Shown here piece by piece: positions 36,889 through 47,309 of a stretch of 64,000 bases of DNA (position 1 is its first letter; every line of letters begins with the position of its first letter). The translations under genes were made by a program, and so were the position numbers. The notes under the pieces are model-generated. The model ran no database searches, was not told where the DNA came from, and was given only the letters and a program-made list of their open reading frames with translations. The stretch lies in contig CALBMX010000035.1 in NCBI GenBank assembly GCA_937896235.1, positions 124,001 to 188,000 of the forward strand. Reading direction: 5' to 3'. This DNA is from an uncultured bacterium. Lineage in GTDB: Bacteria; Planctomycetota; UBA1135; GCA-002686595.

Positions 36889-37872
36889 ATGCAGCATGAA
36901 CAGACAGGTCAAGACCCTCAAAGGCGTGTATTTCACGTCGAACACAATAACGCCGGTAATCGGTTGGACCGTGAGATCACGAGTACTTTGGGGGAGCTTC
37001 CCCGTGAGCGCTACAAAGAGCTGATCCTGGACGGACACGTTCAGATTGATGGTGTTGTCGTCGATCGACCCGCATTTAAGGTCGAGGGTGGCACCAAAAT
37101 CGCGGTGGAGATCATCTCTAGAGATCGAACTCGGCCCGGTTCGACGGGTGGAATCAACTATGCGGTGATTCACGAAGAGGAGACATTCCTCGTCGTTTAC
37201 AAGCCTGCTGGGATGGTTGTGCACCCCTCGGAGACTGTTCGCGGCGGAACGCTCTCAGAGTGCCTGGCTGAAAAGTACCCAGGACTTCCAACACCACAAG
37301 GTGAGGACCGCCCGGGGATCGTGCACCGATTGGACTCTGAAACCAGTGGCGTGCTTGTGATTGCGCGCACGGAAGAGGCTGGCATCGAGCTTAAGCGCCA
37401 GTTCGCCAAACGCGAGGTCAAGAAGGTCTACTGCGCGATTGTCTATGGCGAGCCGCGTTTCGATTCGGACTGGATTGATCAACCCCTCGGTAGGGGGCGC
37501 CAGTCCGAGCGCATCTCGGTTGTACCCGTAAATGAAGGCGGCCGCGAGGCGACCACCTTCTATCGTACGCTCGAGCGCCTCGGTCGCGCGTCTTTTGTCG
37601 AGTGCGAGCCAAGGACTGGACGGACGCACCAGATTCGCGTGCACTTCGAATACCTTGGCCATCCGGTCGTGGGAGATCGACTCTATCGGGGAAAGCGTGT
37701 CTTGCGACTGGCGGGCGGCAAGTTCAAAGTGGAGCGCCACCTGCTTCACGCCTACCAGCTAGAGTTCAACCACCCCGTCACGGGCGACCGAGTTCATTTC
37801 GAAGCGCCCCTGCCAGAAGACATGCAAGAGACCCTTGACCTGCTTCGCTTGGAAGCCGGGACCAAGGCTTAG
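36889..37872 (+). CDS. RluD/RluA-family pseudouridine synthase
   Basis: The 327-residue product has an N-terminal S4 RNA-binding domain (about 20-80) and the catalytic domain with VYKPAGMVVHPS, HRLDSETSG (146-154; Asp149 is the catalytic residue) and RTGRTHQIRVHFEYLGHPVVGD split over two motifs. It isomerises uridines in 23S rRNA; the S4 plus RluA combination and length match RluD. Residues 14-19 read VFHVEH, coded by a sequence close to a parS palindrome. ATG at 36889 is the preferred start. Confidence 0.92.
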   Translation: MQHEQTGQDPQRRVFHVEHNNAGNRLDREITSTLGELPRERYKELILDGHVQIDGVVVDRPAFKVEGGTKIAVEIISRDRTRPGSTGGINYAVIHEEETFLVVYKPAGMVVHPSETVRGGTLSECLAEKYPGLPTPQGEDRPGIVHRLDSETSGVLVIARTEEAGIELKRQFAKREVKKVYCAIVYGEPRFDSDWIDQPLGRGRQSERISVVPVNEGGREATTFYRTLERLGRASFVECEPRTGRTHQIRVHFEYLGHPVVGDRLYRGKRVLRLAGGKFKVERHLLHAYQLEFNHPVTGDRVHFEAPLPEDMQETLDLLRLEAGTKA

Positions 37873-37896
37873 GGCGCTGCCCTTAGATCGGGCGAG

Positions 37897-40800
37897 TTAC
37901 TTCACGCGAATAGTGAGCTTGCGGGTGGAGCGGCCAGTTAGGGAGACCGGTTTGGTCACAGCCAGATCGCCCATGGTCGCGATCACTTTGTATTTACCCG
38001 GCGGCAGAGGCCCGACGTTGCGGGTCGTCGTGGAGAAATCTTCGGTCAACATCTTCTCCAAGTCGTTCATGCCAAATTGCCCGGCATAATCCAATCCGCC
38101 CGAGTCGCGCACTTCGATATTTGCGATCACCGGGTTGCCCTCGGCGTCCACACAGGTGATGCGCAAGATCGTAGCCGGCTCTAAATTGAGCTCGATGGTT
38201 GTGGCCTCCCCGGAGCGGACCTCGGCCGTGACACCCGCCGGAGTCGAGAGGAGCTCCGCGTGCGCACTCACAAAGTAGCGCCCGGGAGCGACTCCGCCAT
38301 AGGTAAACTCGCCACTTGCCGAGCTCGTTTGCATCGAGATGCGCTCCAGCAGATTGCCGTCTTTGTCCCTTACAAAAAGGGACGCACCGGCAACCGGAGC
38401 TCCAGACTCATCGAGAATACGACCCGTGATGGAGCCCGCTTCATTGAGCTCAAAGTCGACCCCACCGGTGATGGAGCCCTCGCTGACACTGACGTGATCT
38501 CGCACAACACGTCCGTAGTCACTCTCCGAGCTAAAAGCAGAGGTTAGAGGCCTACCACCGGCCCCAACGGTGTATTTCCCTTTCTGCAGGTGAGGTAACT
38601 TGTACTCCCCATCTTCGTCCGTTGTCGACTCGGTGTACTTGCCACCGCTCATCGTTCCCGTGGTCGCTCCGCCGTCGGTGTAGAGGGACACGCGAACGTT
38701 TGCCAGTGCATTGCCCGACTTATCCGTTACGCGCCCAGTGATCGCGCCGGCGGGTAGATCCAGCTTGACGTGGTGCGCCTCGCCACTCGGTATGACTTCG
38801 ATAAACTCGACGCTGTCCTGCCCGACTCCACCCGTGGGTGTGCTTTGGACCGTGACGACATAGGTTCCCGATCTCTCAAGGTCCAACTCGAACTTGCCGG
38901 CACCGTCGATAACGCCCATTCTCATCGAGCCTAGCATGCCCTCTCCCTCGGGAATGAAAATCACAAGCCCACCAGCGACCTCTTCACCAGGATTCACCTC
39001 TCCGGTGATGTGCACGGGGTCTTTTGGAGCTGCTCCAAGTACGACGTGTGTGGTCTCGCCATCGGCAACTTCCACCATGGCCATTTTGAGCCCGGCGAGC
39101 AGCGCGGCCTGGTCGCCATCAAGTGAGCCTTCGATCGCAATCACTTGCCACGAGCCTGGCTCGAGGTGCTCGACACGGAACTCGCCGTTGGCATCCGCGG
39201 TGTTCACGTTTTGGTCGCGGCCACCCGTGCGCTGGATTTGGATGAGCGCGCCTTCGCCCGGCTCTCCGTCCTTGGCCAGAAACTGACCTGTAATCGTGCC
39301 ACCAACTCGCATCGTAATGGTCACATCTTCACGGACCTCGTCGGGTGCAAGCGAAAGCTGAACGGCTTCGGCCTTGGCCCAGCTGGATGCCGTAGTTCCC
39401 AGTGCGAGATCTCCAGCGGGTAGGCCCAGCAGCTCGAAAATGCCCTCCTCGTCCGCCAAGCCCACAATCGAAGGTCCGGCGCCGATCATGTTGAGGATCG
39501 TGTCGCGGGAGCCCTGTTGCCAAGTGACCATAGCACCCGGAACGGGGTCGCCGGCTGGCGTGATGACCTTGCCGCGAACCGCTGCCCCCCCAGCTAGCAT
39601 GATTGCGAACTCGGCATCTCCAGCCCCCGGGCGATCAGCATCGAAAGGCCCGGCAGCTCCGAATCCATCCGAGCGAATGTAGATGTTCCAGCTCCCGCTT
39701 TTGACACCCAGAATCTCGAACCGTCCCTCTGGGTCTTCCACGTGCTCCTCACGGCGCTGCCCCGCCATCAGTCCCCCCAAGCTGGCGGCCCGCAAGCTAA
39801 ATTGATAGTCCGTGACGGGCTTGCCGGCGGAGTCCGTGACCGTTCCGCGCATTGGTGTGAGCTGCTGCATCTGCAGCTTGAGATCCGTCGTTCCGGGTTG
39901 AATCCCCGGGACACTCGCATAGAGCCATACGTCTTGCTCGACTTCGGCCTCGACCTGGAAGGGGCCTTTCCCCAATCCCGAGATCCGGAAGCGCCCCTGG
40001 CTATCCGAACTCGCCTCGCCCGTTGCACCGCTTTTGGAGTTCATAGCATTGAGCCCATTTAAAGCGGCGGGATCAAACGTTAGCGTGATGTTTGCGCTCT
40101 CAAAGGGCTTGCCATCGGGCCCGACGACGACTCCGGCCACGGACGCACCTTCAGAGAGAGTGAGGCGAATCCCGGCCCGCTCTTCACCGGGACCGAGCTC
40201 TAGGCGCTCGGAATCGGGAGGCAAATAGCCCTCCCTCTCAGCAAGCAGACGAACGAGCCCCGGCGGCAGGCCCCCGACGACAAACGCGCCGTCCGCTCCC
40301 GTTTCGGTTTCGCGCGTACCGGCTTGCGCCAAGAAGTCGGTCGCCTCGCCGGGAACCGCTCGGACTTTGGTTCCGGCGACGGGCGAGCCAGCCTCGTCGA
40401 CAACGACCCCGGAGACCGTGGCCCCGGGCTGCATGGAGACGTCGATGATCAAGTGCTCACCGGCTGCAATCGCGAGGCCGCCCTGGGTGTGCTGGGGGTA
40501 TGTCTCGAGGTCTAGATAGAGTCCGAAGCCCGGGGTGGGGGGCATCCCGAAGATGTCGAAGTGACCTGTGCCATCGATACTGGAATTGCGAGCGAACGCT
40601 TTAGCGCTCTCGGCGGCGTTGGCGTTGATGCCCGCTCTGAGGTCCATTCCCACGTTGACGGTCCCTTGGCTCCACTCGGCCTCGGTGAAATGATCGGGTG
40701 CAGGCAGCACCACGTCACCGGAAAGCCAAGCGCCAAGGCGTGGGGAAAAGCGCGGCTCCACCGGACTGTCGCTCTGCCTGTCGATCCTCAGAACAGAGCT

Positions 40801-41352
40801 GTCGATCAAGTAGCGCGCGCTAAGTCGGAGCTCGTAGGTGCTTATCCCCGCGGGTTCCATGTACTCGAAGCTGCCGTCCGCCGCCACCGGGACTTCATAG
40901 GACTTGAGGTCGGTGGACCTAGTCGGTGCCACGTCTTGAGGTTCGCCCACTTGGCCGGTCTCGTCACGGTCGGGGGCCAAGTCGAGGGCCAAGCTGGTGG
41001 CTTGCCCCACGGGCGCGATCGCCACTACAGCGAGCTCGTCTACTGGGGTTCCAGCGGGCATGACCACTAGGCCCGCGCGCAGCTTGGCACCCCGCTCTCG
41101 CGTCCAAGCGGGGCGATCATCTCCAGCGACCTGGAGGCGCACTCCAGCGTCGCTGCGTGGCTCTGCGGCGGGCTCCGTGTCGCCGGGGTTGCCATTCAGC
41201 GCTGGGGCGGATTTCTCGAGCTCCGTGGGCTGAGAGGGGGGGGCGGACGGCCCCAGCGAATCTGTCTTGAGCTCACCCGCCGTGAAGAAAAGGAAGTACG
41301 AGCCAAGCACAAGGATTGCCACGGCTAGAAACAGGAGAGAGAGGTTTTTCAT
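37897..41352 (-). CDS. Giant membrane-anchored protein with carboxypeptidase-regulatory-like repeats
   Basis: The 1151-residue product starts with one signal or anchor helix (NLSLLFLAVAILVLGSYFLF) and a low-complexity Pro/Ser linker. The remainder is a series of carboxypeptidase-regulatory-like/Cna-B-type beta-sandwich repeats of about 80-100 residues, each with the pattern GxVxDxxGxPVxGAxV...T...DGxFxxxGLxxGxYxLxA, e.g. GVVVDEAGSPVAGTKV, GTVTDSAGKPVTDYQF, GRVTDKSGNALANVRV, GRILDESGAPVAGASL. Such repeats form stalks or binding modules in periplasmic or surface proteins. The start ATG 41352 follows a CCTCCCGAACG leader. Exact ligand unknown. It lies divergent to the methylmalonyl-CoA mutase gene. 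Confidence 0.85.
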   Translation of the reverse strand: MKNLSLLFLAVAILVLGSYFLFFTAGELKTDSLGPSAPPSQPTELEKSAPALNGNPGDTEPAAEPRSDAGVRLQVAGDDRPAWTRERGAKLRAGLVVMPAGTPVDELAVVAIAPVGQATSLALDLAPDRDETGQVGEPQDVAPTRSTDLKSYEVPVAADGSFEYMEPAGISTYELRLSARYLIDSSVLRIDRQSDSPVEPRFSPRLGAWLSGDVVLPAPDHFTEAEWSQGTVNVGMDLRAGINANAAESAKAFARNSSIDGTGHFDIFGMPPTPGFGLYLDLETYPQHTQGGLAIAAGEHLIIDVSMQPGATVSGVVVDEAGSPVAGTKVRAVPGEATDFLAQAGTRETETGADGAFVVGGLPPGLVRLLAEREGYLPPDSERLELGPGEERAGIRLTLSEGASVAGVVVGPDGKPFESANITLTFDPAALNGLNAMNSKSGATGEASSDSQGRFRISGLGKGPFQVEAEVEQDVWLYASVPGIQPGTTDLKLQMQQLTPMRGTVTDSAGKPVTDYQFSLRAASLGGLMAGQRREEHVEDPEGRFEILGVKSGSWNIYIRSDGFGAAGPFDADRPGAGDAEFAIMLAGGAAVRGKVITPAGDPVPGAMVTWQQGSRDTILNMIGAGPSIVGLADEEGIFELLGLPAGDLALGTTASSWAKAEAVQLSLAPDEVREDVTITMRVGGTITGQFLAKDGEPGEGALIQIQRTGGRDQNVNTADANGEFRVEHLEPGSWQVIAIEGSLDGDQAALLAGLKMAMVEVADGETTHVVLGAAPKDPVHITGEVNPGEEVAGGLVIFIPEGEGMLGSMRMGVIDGAGKFELDLERSGTYVVTVQSTPTGGVGQDSVEFIEVIPSGEAHHVKLDLPAGAITGRVTDKSGNALANVRVSLYTDGGATTGTMSGGKYTESTTDEDGEYKLPHLQKGKYTVGAGGRPLTSAFSSESDYGRVVRDHVSVSEGSITGGVDFELNEAGSITGRILDESGAPVAGASLFVRDKDGNLLERISMQTSSASGEFTYGGVAPGRYFVSAHAELLSTPAGVTAEVRSGEATTIELNLEPATILRITCVDAEGNPVIANIEVRDSGGLDYAGQFGMNDLEKMLTEDFSTTTRNVGPLPPGKYKVIATMGDLAVTKPVSLTGRSTRKLTIRVK

Positions 41353-41515
41353 CGTTCGGGAGGAGGTGCGTGAGCGGGGTCTTACGGCGGGCTCCTACGC
41401 GGCCCTCGGCGGGGCATTCGATCTCATTGGGATCTACTGGCTTCCCCGGGCATATTAGCGGTTAGAATCTTCGCCCCCACGGCGCGCCATCCCCCCCGCG
41501 CCGGACGTACCGATC

Positions 41516-43201
41516 ATGACGAATTCCCAAGATTCCAGTCCGCGCAGTGCCTCCGGCGAAGCGAGCGGATTCGAAAAGGACAGCGGCCCCGCCGCATGGC
41601 AAGAGCGCACTTTTGAGCCCATGCGGTCGAAGCGGCCCGAGCGCAAGGCGAACTTCGAGACACCCTCGGGAAACCATCTCGACCCAATCTACGGAGACGC
41701 ACCCGATGGCGGTTGGCCCGGCGAGTATCCGTACACGCGCGGGATCCAGCCGACGATGTATCGCGGTCGCTTTTGGACGATGCGGCAGTACGCTGGGTTC
41801 TCGAGTGCGGTAGAGACGAATAACCGCTTTCGCATGTTGCTCGACAGTGGGCAAACGGGGCTCTCCACAGCGTTCGACTTGCCGACCCAGATCGGCTACG
41901 ACTCGGACCACCCTTTGGCTGAGCCGGAAGTTGGCCAAGTGGGGGTGCCGGTCAACAGCCTCCGAGACGTCGAGCGCCTGTTCAAGGAGATTCCTTTGGA
42001 CGAGGTGTCCGTCTCGATGACGATCAATGCAACCGCGCCCGTATTACTTGGCATGGTTGTCGCCTTGGCGAAACGCCGGGGCATCGACCCCGCGAGGCTG
42101 CGCGGGACTGTGCAGAATGACATCCTTAAAGAGTACGCCGCGCGGGGCAACTACCGCTTCCCGGTCACGCCGTCTCTGCGGATGACTACCGATTTGATGG
42201 CCTATTGTCAGGCCAACGTGCCGCTGTGGAACACCATTTCGATCTCGGGCTATCACATCCGCGAAGCGGGCTCTACGGCCGCCCAAGAGTTGGCATTTAC
42301 CTTGGCGAATGGCAAGACGTATGTGAAGGCAGCGATCGATGCGGGCCTAGATGTTGATGTTTTCGCGCCTAGGCTCTCCTTCTTTTTCAACGCCCACAAC
42401 AACCTATTTGAAGAGGTCGCCAAGTTCCGCGCCGCGCGCCGCATGTGGGCCCGCATCATGCGCGAAGAATTCGGCGCAAAGAATCCCAAGTCGTGGATGT
42501 TGCGGTTCCACACCCAGACCGCGGGCTCGATGCTTACGAGCCAACAGGTGGACAACAACGTTGTGCGCGTGACGGTGCAAGCCCTGGCTGCTGTCCTTGG
42601 CGGCACACAATCTCTACACACGAACTCGCGCGACGAAGCACTCTCACTTCCCGGTGAAGAGTCGGCGCGCCTGGCCCTGCGCACGCAGCAGGTGCTCGCA
42701 AATGAGTGCGGCATAACCGATGTCATCGACCCGCTTGGCGGCGCGCCCTTCATAGAGCACCTTACGGATGAGCTCGAGGCGACCGCAAACATTCTGATCG
42801 CCGACGTCGAAGCGCGTGGGGGCTCCGTGGCCGCGATCGAGGATGGCTTTATGCAACGCGAGATCCACCGCAGCGCCATGGATTGGCAGCGCGCGGTCGA
42901 ATCGGGAGATCAAGTTGTTATCGGTGTCAACGCATTCCAGATCGACGAGCCCCGCCCGACGATCTTTAGGCCCGACTCCTCTGCCAAAGATCAGGTCCTC
43001 AGCGACCTCGCGGATGTACGCAGGGAGCGCGACGCGGCCCGTGTCGAGGGTACACTGCGCTCTTTGGGAGAAACCGCGCGCGGCAAGGGCAACCTGATGG
43101 ACTCCATTGTCGATTGTGTGGACTCCTACGTTACGATTGGCGAGGTCTGCCACGTGCTCGAAGGTGTCTTTGGGAAATACAAGGCCCCAAGCGTTCTCTA
43201 G
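41516..43201 (+). CDS. Methylmalonyl-CoA mutase, large (catalytic) subunit, heterodimer type
   Basis: The 561-residue product matches the catalytic barrel subunit of adenosylcobalamin mutases: [74 protein letters not shown] and [20 protein letters not shown]. The Thr-Met-Tyr at 80-82 is the substrate-binding TMY of methylmalonyl-CoA mutase; isobutyryl-CoA mutase has a different residue there. There is no C-terminal B12-binding DxHxxG domain, so a separate small subunit is needed and is not in this window. It converts (R)-methylmalonyl-CoA to succinyl-CoA. It opens the propionyl-CoA operon. Confidence 0.92.
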   Translation: MTNSQDSSPRSASGEASGFEKDSGPAAWQERTFEPMRSKRPERKANFETPSGNHLDPIYGDAPDGGWPGEYPYTRGIQPTMYRGRFWTMRQYAGFSSAVETNNRFRMLLDSGQTGLSTAFDLPTQIGYDSDHPLAEPEVGQVGVPVNSLRDVERLFKEIPLDEVSVSMTINATAPVLLGMVVALAKRRGIDPARLRGTVQNDILKEYAARGNYRFPVTPSLRMTTDLMAYCQANVPLWNTISISGYHIREAGSTAAQELAFTLANGKTYVKAAIDAGLDVDVFAPRLSFFFNAHNNLFEEVAKFRAARRMWARIMREEFGAKNPKSWMLRFHTQTAGSMLTSQQVDNNVVRVTVQALAAVLGGTQSLHTNSRDEALSLPGEESARLALRTQQVLANECGITDVIDPLGGAPFIEHLTDELEATANILIADVEARGGSVAAIEDGFMQREIHRSAMDWQRAVESGDQVVIGVNAFQIDEPRPTIFRPDSSAKDQVLSDLADVRRERDAARVEGTLRSLGETARGKGNLMDSIVDCVDSYVTIGEVCHVLEGVFGKYKAPSVL

Positions 43202-43233
43202 TCCTCGCTCCAAACCACAGCTCCGAGCCCGAA

Positions 43234-43677
43234 ATGATCCCTCCCTCTGAACTACAAGGCCACGTCGTCGCTTTGCACCACGTCGCAATCGCAGTTCGCG
43301 AGATCGCCAGTGTTGCGCCATTTTACGCGAAGTCCCTCGGGCTAGAGACGATCGGCGAGCCGGAGTTTGTTGCGGAGCAAAAGGTGAACATCCTGATTCT
43401 CGTCGCGGGCGGGCAGCGCATCGAGCTCGTTGAGCCCGCCTCACCCGATTCCCCAATCAGTCGTTTCGTCGAGAAGCGCGAAGGGTTGCATCACCTCGCA
43501 TGGGAAGTCAACGACCTGGAAGCCGTCCTCTCCCGCCTCAAAGAGCAGGGCGTTTCGCTCATCGACGAAACGCCGCGCAACGGTGCACACAACACACGAA
43601 TCGCTTTCTTGCACCCCGCCTCTTGTGGCGGCGTGTTGACCGAACTTGTCGAAGTTCCCAACTCGGCCAGTCACTAA
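43234..43677 (+). CDS. mce: Methylmalonyl-CoA epimerase
   Basis: The frame is open from 43114 inside the mutase gene, but the ATG at 43234 gives 147 residues, the usual length for the epimerase. The VOC-fold family pattern is clear: LHHVAIAVREIASVAPFYAK, QRIELVEPASPDSPISRFVE, GLHHLAWEVND and the late HPASCGGVLTELVE. The two metal His and the Glu ligands are in these blocks. It interconverts (S)- and (R)-methylmalonyl-CoA between the carboxylase and the mutase. It lies between mutase and carboxylase beta genes. Confidence 0.94.
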   Translation: MIPPSELQGHVVALHHVAIAVREIASVAPFYAKSLGLETIGEPEFVAEQKVNILILVAGGQRIELVEPASPDSPISRFVEKREGLHHLAWEVNDLEAVLSRLKEQGVSLIDETPRNGAHNTRIAFLHPASCGGVLTELVEVPNSASH

Positions 43678-43689
43678 AACTTCCTCCAA

Positions 43690-45240
43690 ATGAGTAGTCA
43701 AACTCCCACCGAGCGCTTGCACGCGCTTCGCGAAAAGTCACTGGAAGCCGGCGGTCAGCGCCGCATCGACAATCAGCACAAGAAAGGCAAGTTGACCGCG
43801 CGCGAGCGAATCGACTTCCTTGTGGACGAGGGCTCGTTCGTTGAGCTCGATCGTTTTGTAGCGCACCGCTGCACCGATTTCGGCATGGAAGAGCAAGAGA
43901 TCCTTGGCGACGGTGTCATCACCGGGCACGCCTTGATCAAGGGGCGCCCCGTCTATCTCTACAGCCAAGATTTCACCGTCTTCGGTGGCTCCCTTTCCGA
44001 AACGTACGCGGAGAAGGTCTGCAAGATCATGGACATGGCGATGAAGGTCGGCGTGCCCATTATCGGTCTGAATGATTCTGGTGGTGCGCGTATTCAAGAG
44101 GGCGTGCGCAGCTTAGGCGGGTACGCCGAGATCTTCTGGCGCAACACGCGCGCCTCGGGAGTTGTTCCTCAGATATCAGCGATCCTTGGTCCGTGCGCTG
44201 GTGGTGCCGTGTATAGCCCGGCCATCACCGACTTCATCGCGATGGTCGAGGAGACCTCTTACATGCACATCACCGGCCCCGATGTGGTGAAGACGGTAAC
44301 CCATGAAGTGGTGACCTCAGAGGACCTCGGAGGTGCTGCCGTGCACTCATCGATATCCGGTGTCGCGCACTTCACCTCAGTGGATGACCGCGCTTGCATG
44401 CAGTTGATTCGCAAGATGCTGACGTACCTGCCACTCAACAACGCAGAGATGCCGCCATTCGTGGCATCCGATGATCCCAGCGATCGCGTCTCGCATGAGC
44501 TCGACACGTTGATTCCCGACGACCCCACGAAGCCATACGACATTCACGAGGTGATCACACGCGTTGTGGATGAGGGCTCCTTTTTTGAGGTTCATGCCGC
44601 TTATGCCAGGAACATCGTTGTCGGCTTTGCGCGGCTCGGCGGACATGTCGTTGGTGTCGTCGCCAACCAACCTGCTGTCCTTGCTGGTTGCCTGGACATT
44701 GAAGCCTCTCTCAAGGCGGCGCGTTTTGTTCGGTTCTGCGACGCCTTCAATATTCCCTTGATCGTTTTCGAAGACGTGCCCGGATTCCTGCCAGGCACCG
44801 ACCAAGAGCACCGCGGCATCATCAACCACGGCGCGAAATTGCTGTACGCATTCGCAGAAGCAACTGTTCCCAAGTTGACAGTGATCACCCGCAAGGCCTA
44901 CGGGGGCGCTTACTGCGTTATGAATAGCAAGCACCTGCGTGCGGACCTTAACGTCGCGTGGCCGGGCGCAATGATCGCTGTAATGGGTGCCGAGGGTGCC
45001 GCGAAAATTATCCACCGCGGGGACATTTCGGGAGCTGAAGACCAAGAGGCGGAGCTCGTAAAGCGCACAGACGAATACGAGGAGAAGTTCAACAACCCGT
45101 ACCGCGCTGCGCGCCGTGGGTTTGTGGATGACGTCATTGAGCCCAACACTACACGCCCCTATCTCATCCGTGCGCTCGAGCTGTTCCGCAGCAAGAACGA
45201 ACCTGGACCTGTGCGCAAGCACGGCAACATCCCACTCTAG
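43690..45240 (+). CDS. pccB: Propionyl-CoA (acyl-CoA) carboxylase, carboxyltransferase beta subunit
   Basis: The 516-residue product is a full-length acyl-CoA carboxylase beta chain: [71 protein letters not shown] and the second half with [18 protein letters not shown] and [17 protein letters not shown]. It transfers CO2 from biotin to propionyl-CoA to make methylmalonyl-CoA. Its place next to the epimerase and mutase supports propionyl-CoA as substrate. The ATG at 43690 starts 12 bases after the epimerase stop. Confidence 0.95.
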   Translation: MSSQTPTERLHALREKSLEAGGQRRIDNQHKKGKLTARERIDFLVDEGSFVELDRFVAHRCTDFGMEEQEILGDGVITGHALIKGRPVYLYSQDFTVFGGSLSETYAEKVCKIMDMAMKVGVPIIGLNDSGGARIQEGVRSLGGYAEIFWRNTRASGVVPQISAILGPCAGGAVYSPAITDFIAMVEETSYMHITGPDVVKTVTHEVVTSEDLGGAAVHSSISGVAHFTSVDDRACMQLIRKMLTYLPLNNAEMPPFVASDDPSDRVSHELDTLIPDDPTKPYDIHEVITRVVDEGSFFEVHAAYARNIVVGFARLGGHVVGVVANQPAVLAGCLDIEASLKAARFVRFCDAFNIPLIVFEDVPGFLPGTDQEHRGIINHGAKLLYAFAEATVPKLTVITRKAYGGAYCVMNSKHLRADLNVAWPGAMIAVMGAEGAAKIIHRGDISGAEDQEAELVKRTDEYEEKFNNPYRAARRGFVDDVIEPNTTRPYLIRALELFRSKNEPGPVRKHGNIPL

Positions 45241-45261
45241 TCGCGACCTAGGAGTTCCAAA

Positions 45262-46797
45262 ATGTTCCAACGAATTCTAATCGCAAACCGTGGCGAGATC
45301 GCCCTGCGCGTAATCCGGACCGCCCGCGAGCAAGGCATTGAGACCGTCGCTGTCTATTCCGAGGCAGACGCCTGCGCGCTTCACACTCGGCTTGCGGATC
45401 AGGCGATTGCCCTGGGCGGGCACCTGCCATCGGAGTCCTACCTCGACATGGACAAGATCCTTGCCGCCGCTAAGAAAACCGGCGCTGAAGCGATTCATCC
45501 TGGCTACGGGTTTTTGGCGGAAAACGCCACCTTTGCACGACGTGTGGTCGAGGCTGGCTTGACCTGGATCGGGCCGCCACCGGATGCTATCTCTCAGATG
45601 GGGGATAAGATCGTCAGTCGCCAAATCATGAAGGCGGCAAATGTCCCCATGGTGCCAGGTATGACCGAACCTGCAGCCGACGCCAAGGTAGCGCGGGCCG
45701 CAGCAGACGAGATGGGCTATCCCGTGATGCTCAAAGCGGCAGCCGGAGGTGGAGGCAAGGGCATACGTATCGTCCACGAGCCGAGCGAGATCGAAAGTGC
45801 CTTCCGGACCGCTTCTGGTGAGGCTCTTGCCGGATTCGGCGATGGCCGGATGTACGTCGAGCGCTACCTCGTAAACACGCGCCACATCGAAATCCAAGTG
45901 ATGTTTGATGCCCATGGCAACGGTGTTCACTTTGGCGAGCGCGAGTGCTCCATGCAGCGCCGCCACCAGAAACTTGTTGAGGAGTGCCCCTCACCTGCCG
46001 TCTCAGAGGCGATGCGTGAGGCGATGGGTGCAGCCGCTTTGCGGGCCGGCGCAGCGGTGAACTACGAAGGTGCTGGCACGGTTGAGTTCTTGGCGTCTGG
46101 CGAGGAGTTCTTTTTCTTGGAAATGAATACGCGCCTCCAAGTGGAACACCCGGTGACGGAGATGGTCACTGGCGTGGACTTGGTTTGGGAGCAGCTGCGT
46201 GTCGCGGCTGGCGAAGAGCTTGGCTACGGCCAAGATGCCATTCAAATGACAGGGCACTCGATCGAAGTTCGATTGAACGCCGAAGACCCCAGCAACAATT
46301 TCCTGCCTTCGGTTGGCACGGTGGGGAACATTCGTATCCCCGGGGGCCCCTGGGTGCGCTTTGATTCGGGCATCTATCCGAACATGGAGGTCGGCCTAAA
46401 TTACGACCCCATGCTCGGGAAGCTGATCGTGTGGGCACCGGATCGCAAACAGGCGATTGCGCGGATGCGCCGGTCTCTGGAGGAGCTCAACATCGGCGGC
46501 GTGCGAACGAGTGCGGTCGCAGGGCTTGCGGTGATGAACGACGCGGGATTTCAAGCCGGCGAGTTTCACACACAGTACCTAGAGAACATGAACATGACGG
46601 AGCCCGCAGGCGAGCGCGACAAGGTTGTTGCTGCCGCAACGGCCATGCGGCGCTGGAAGCAGGCGAATCGATCCGCCCTAGCACCTCGTGACGCCGACCG
46701 CTTAGGATGGATCGCGCGTGGCCGCGTTGGCGCGTCGGTTTACCCTCACATTGCAGGCAGTACGGCCGGCTTTACCCGCGAAGGAACCCGCTCATGA
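45262..46797 (+). CDS. pccA: Biotin carboxylase subunit of the acyl-CoA carboxylase
   Basis: The 511-residue product has MFQRILIANRGEIALRVIRT, HPGYGFLAENATFAR, the ATP-grasp loop AAAGGGGKGIR and FFLEMNTRLQVEHPVTEMVTG. It carboxylates biotin with ATP and bicarbonate. The usual PccA is about 650-700 residues because it carries the biotin domain; here that domain is a separate gene that starts within the pccA stop codon. So it is an AccC-like chain, but its operon partner and the beta subunit suggest propionyl-CoA carboxylase. Confidence 0.93.
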   Translation: MFQRILIANRGEIALRVIRTAREQGIETVAVYSEADACALHTRLADQAIALGGHLPSESYLDMDKILAAAKKTGAEAIHPGYGFLAENATFARRVVEAGLTWIGPPPDAISQMGDKIVSRQIMKAANVPMVPGMTEPAADAKVARAAADEMGYPVMLKAAAGGGGKGIRIVHEPSEIESAFRTASGEALAGFGDGRMYVERYLVNTRHIEIQVMFDAHGNGVHFGERECSMQRRHQKLVEECPSPAVSEAMREAMGAAALRAGAAVNYEGAGTVEFLASGEEFFFLEMNTRLQVEHPVTEMVTGVDLVWEQLRVAAGEELGYGQDAIQMTGHSIEVRLNAEDPSNNFLPSVGTVGNIRIPGGPWVRFDSGIYPNMEVGLNYDPMLGKLIVWAPDRKQAIARMRRSLEELNIGGVRTSAVAGLAVMNDAGFQAGEFHTQYLENMNMTEPAGERDKVVAAATAMRRWKQANRSALAPRDADRLGWIARGRVGASVYPHIAGSTAGFTREGTRS

Positions 46798-47306
46798 AGT
46801 ACTTTGTCAATGTGAATGGTCGCCCCATTGAAGTCGAGATTGTGGATCGTGCGGGTCGTTTGAATGTCTCGATCGGTGGCGAGCTTGTCGACTTCAGCTA
46901 CGAGGAGGTCGACAAGGAAGGCCAAGTGGCGCTCGTCATGGACGAGCGAGGTTATGCGGTCTCTGTTGCAGGGAAAGACAACGACTATCACGTCACTCTA
47001 GCTGGCCACGCGTATGCCGTTGAGATCGAGGACGAGCGCGAGCGCGCAGCTCACGCCGCGGAACGCGAGCGCAGTAAGGGCGGTGGGGTGATCAAATCCG
47101 TGATGCCCGGTGTCGTGGTTGAGCTGTGCGTTGCGGTAGGCGACGTCGTTGAGGCGGGCCAATCACTACTCATTCTTGAGGCGATGAAGATGCAGAATGA
47201 AATCAAAGCGCCCAGCGAAGGGCGAGTGAAGCGCATCTTCTGCAAGGCCGGCGAGGCCGTAAGTGCTGGGGCCAAGTTGTTCGAGCTCGAAGCGCTCGAA
47301 GAGTAA
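46794..47306 (+). CDS. Biotin carboxyl carrier protein of the acyl-CoA carboxylase
   Basis: ATG at 46794 overlaps the biotin carboxylase stop by four bases (ATGA), giving 170 residues; the longer frame from 46707 lies inside the upstream gene. A small N-terminal domain (1-80) and Lys/Glu-rich linker precede the biotinyl domain (about 98-167): VIKSVMPGVVVELCVAVGDV, ILEAMKMQNEIKAPSEG with the biotin-accepting Lys132. It shuttles carboxybiotin between the two enzymes. Confidence 0.94.
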   Translation: MKYFVNVNGRPIEVEIVDRAGRLNVSIGGELVDFSYEEVDKEGQVALVMDERGYAVSVAGKDNDYHVTLAGHAYAVEIEDERERAAHAAERERSKGGGVIKSVMPGVVVELCVAVGDVVEAGQSLLILEAMKMQNEIKAPSEGRVKRIFCKAGEAVSAGAKLFELEALEE

Positions 47307-47309
47307 GGG

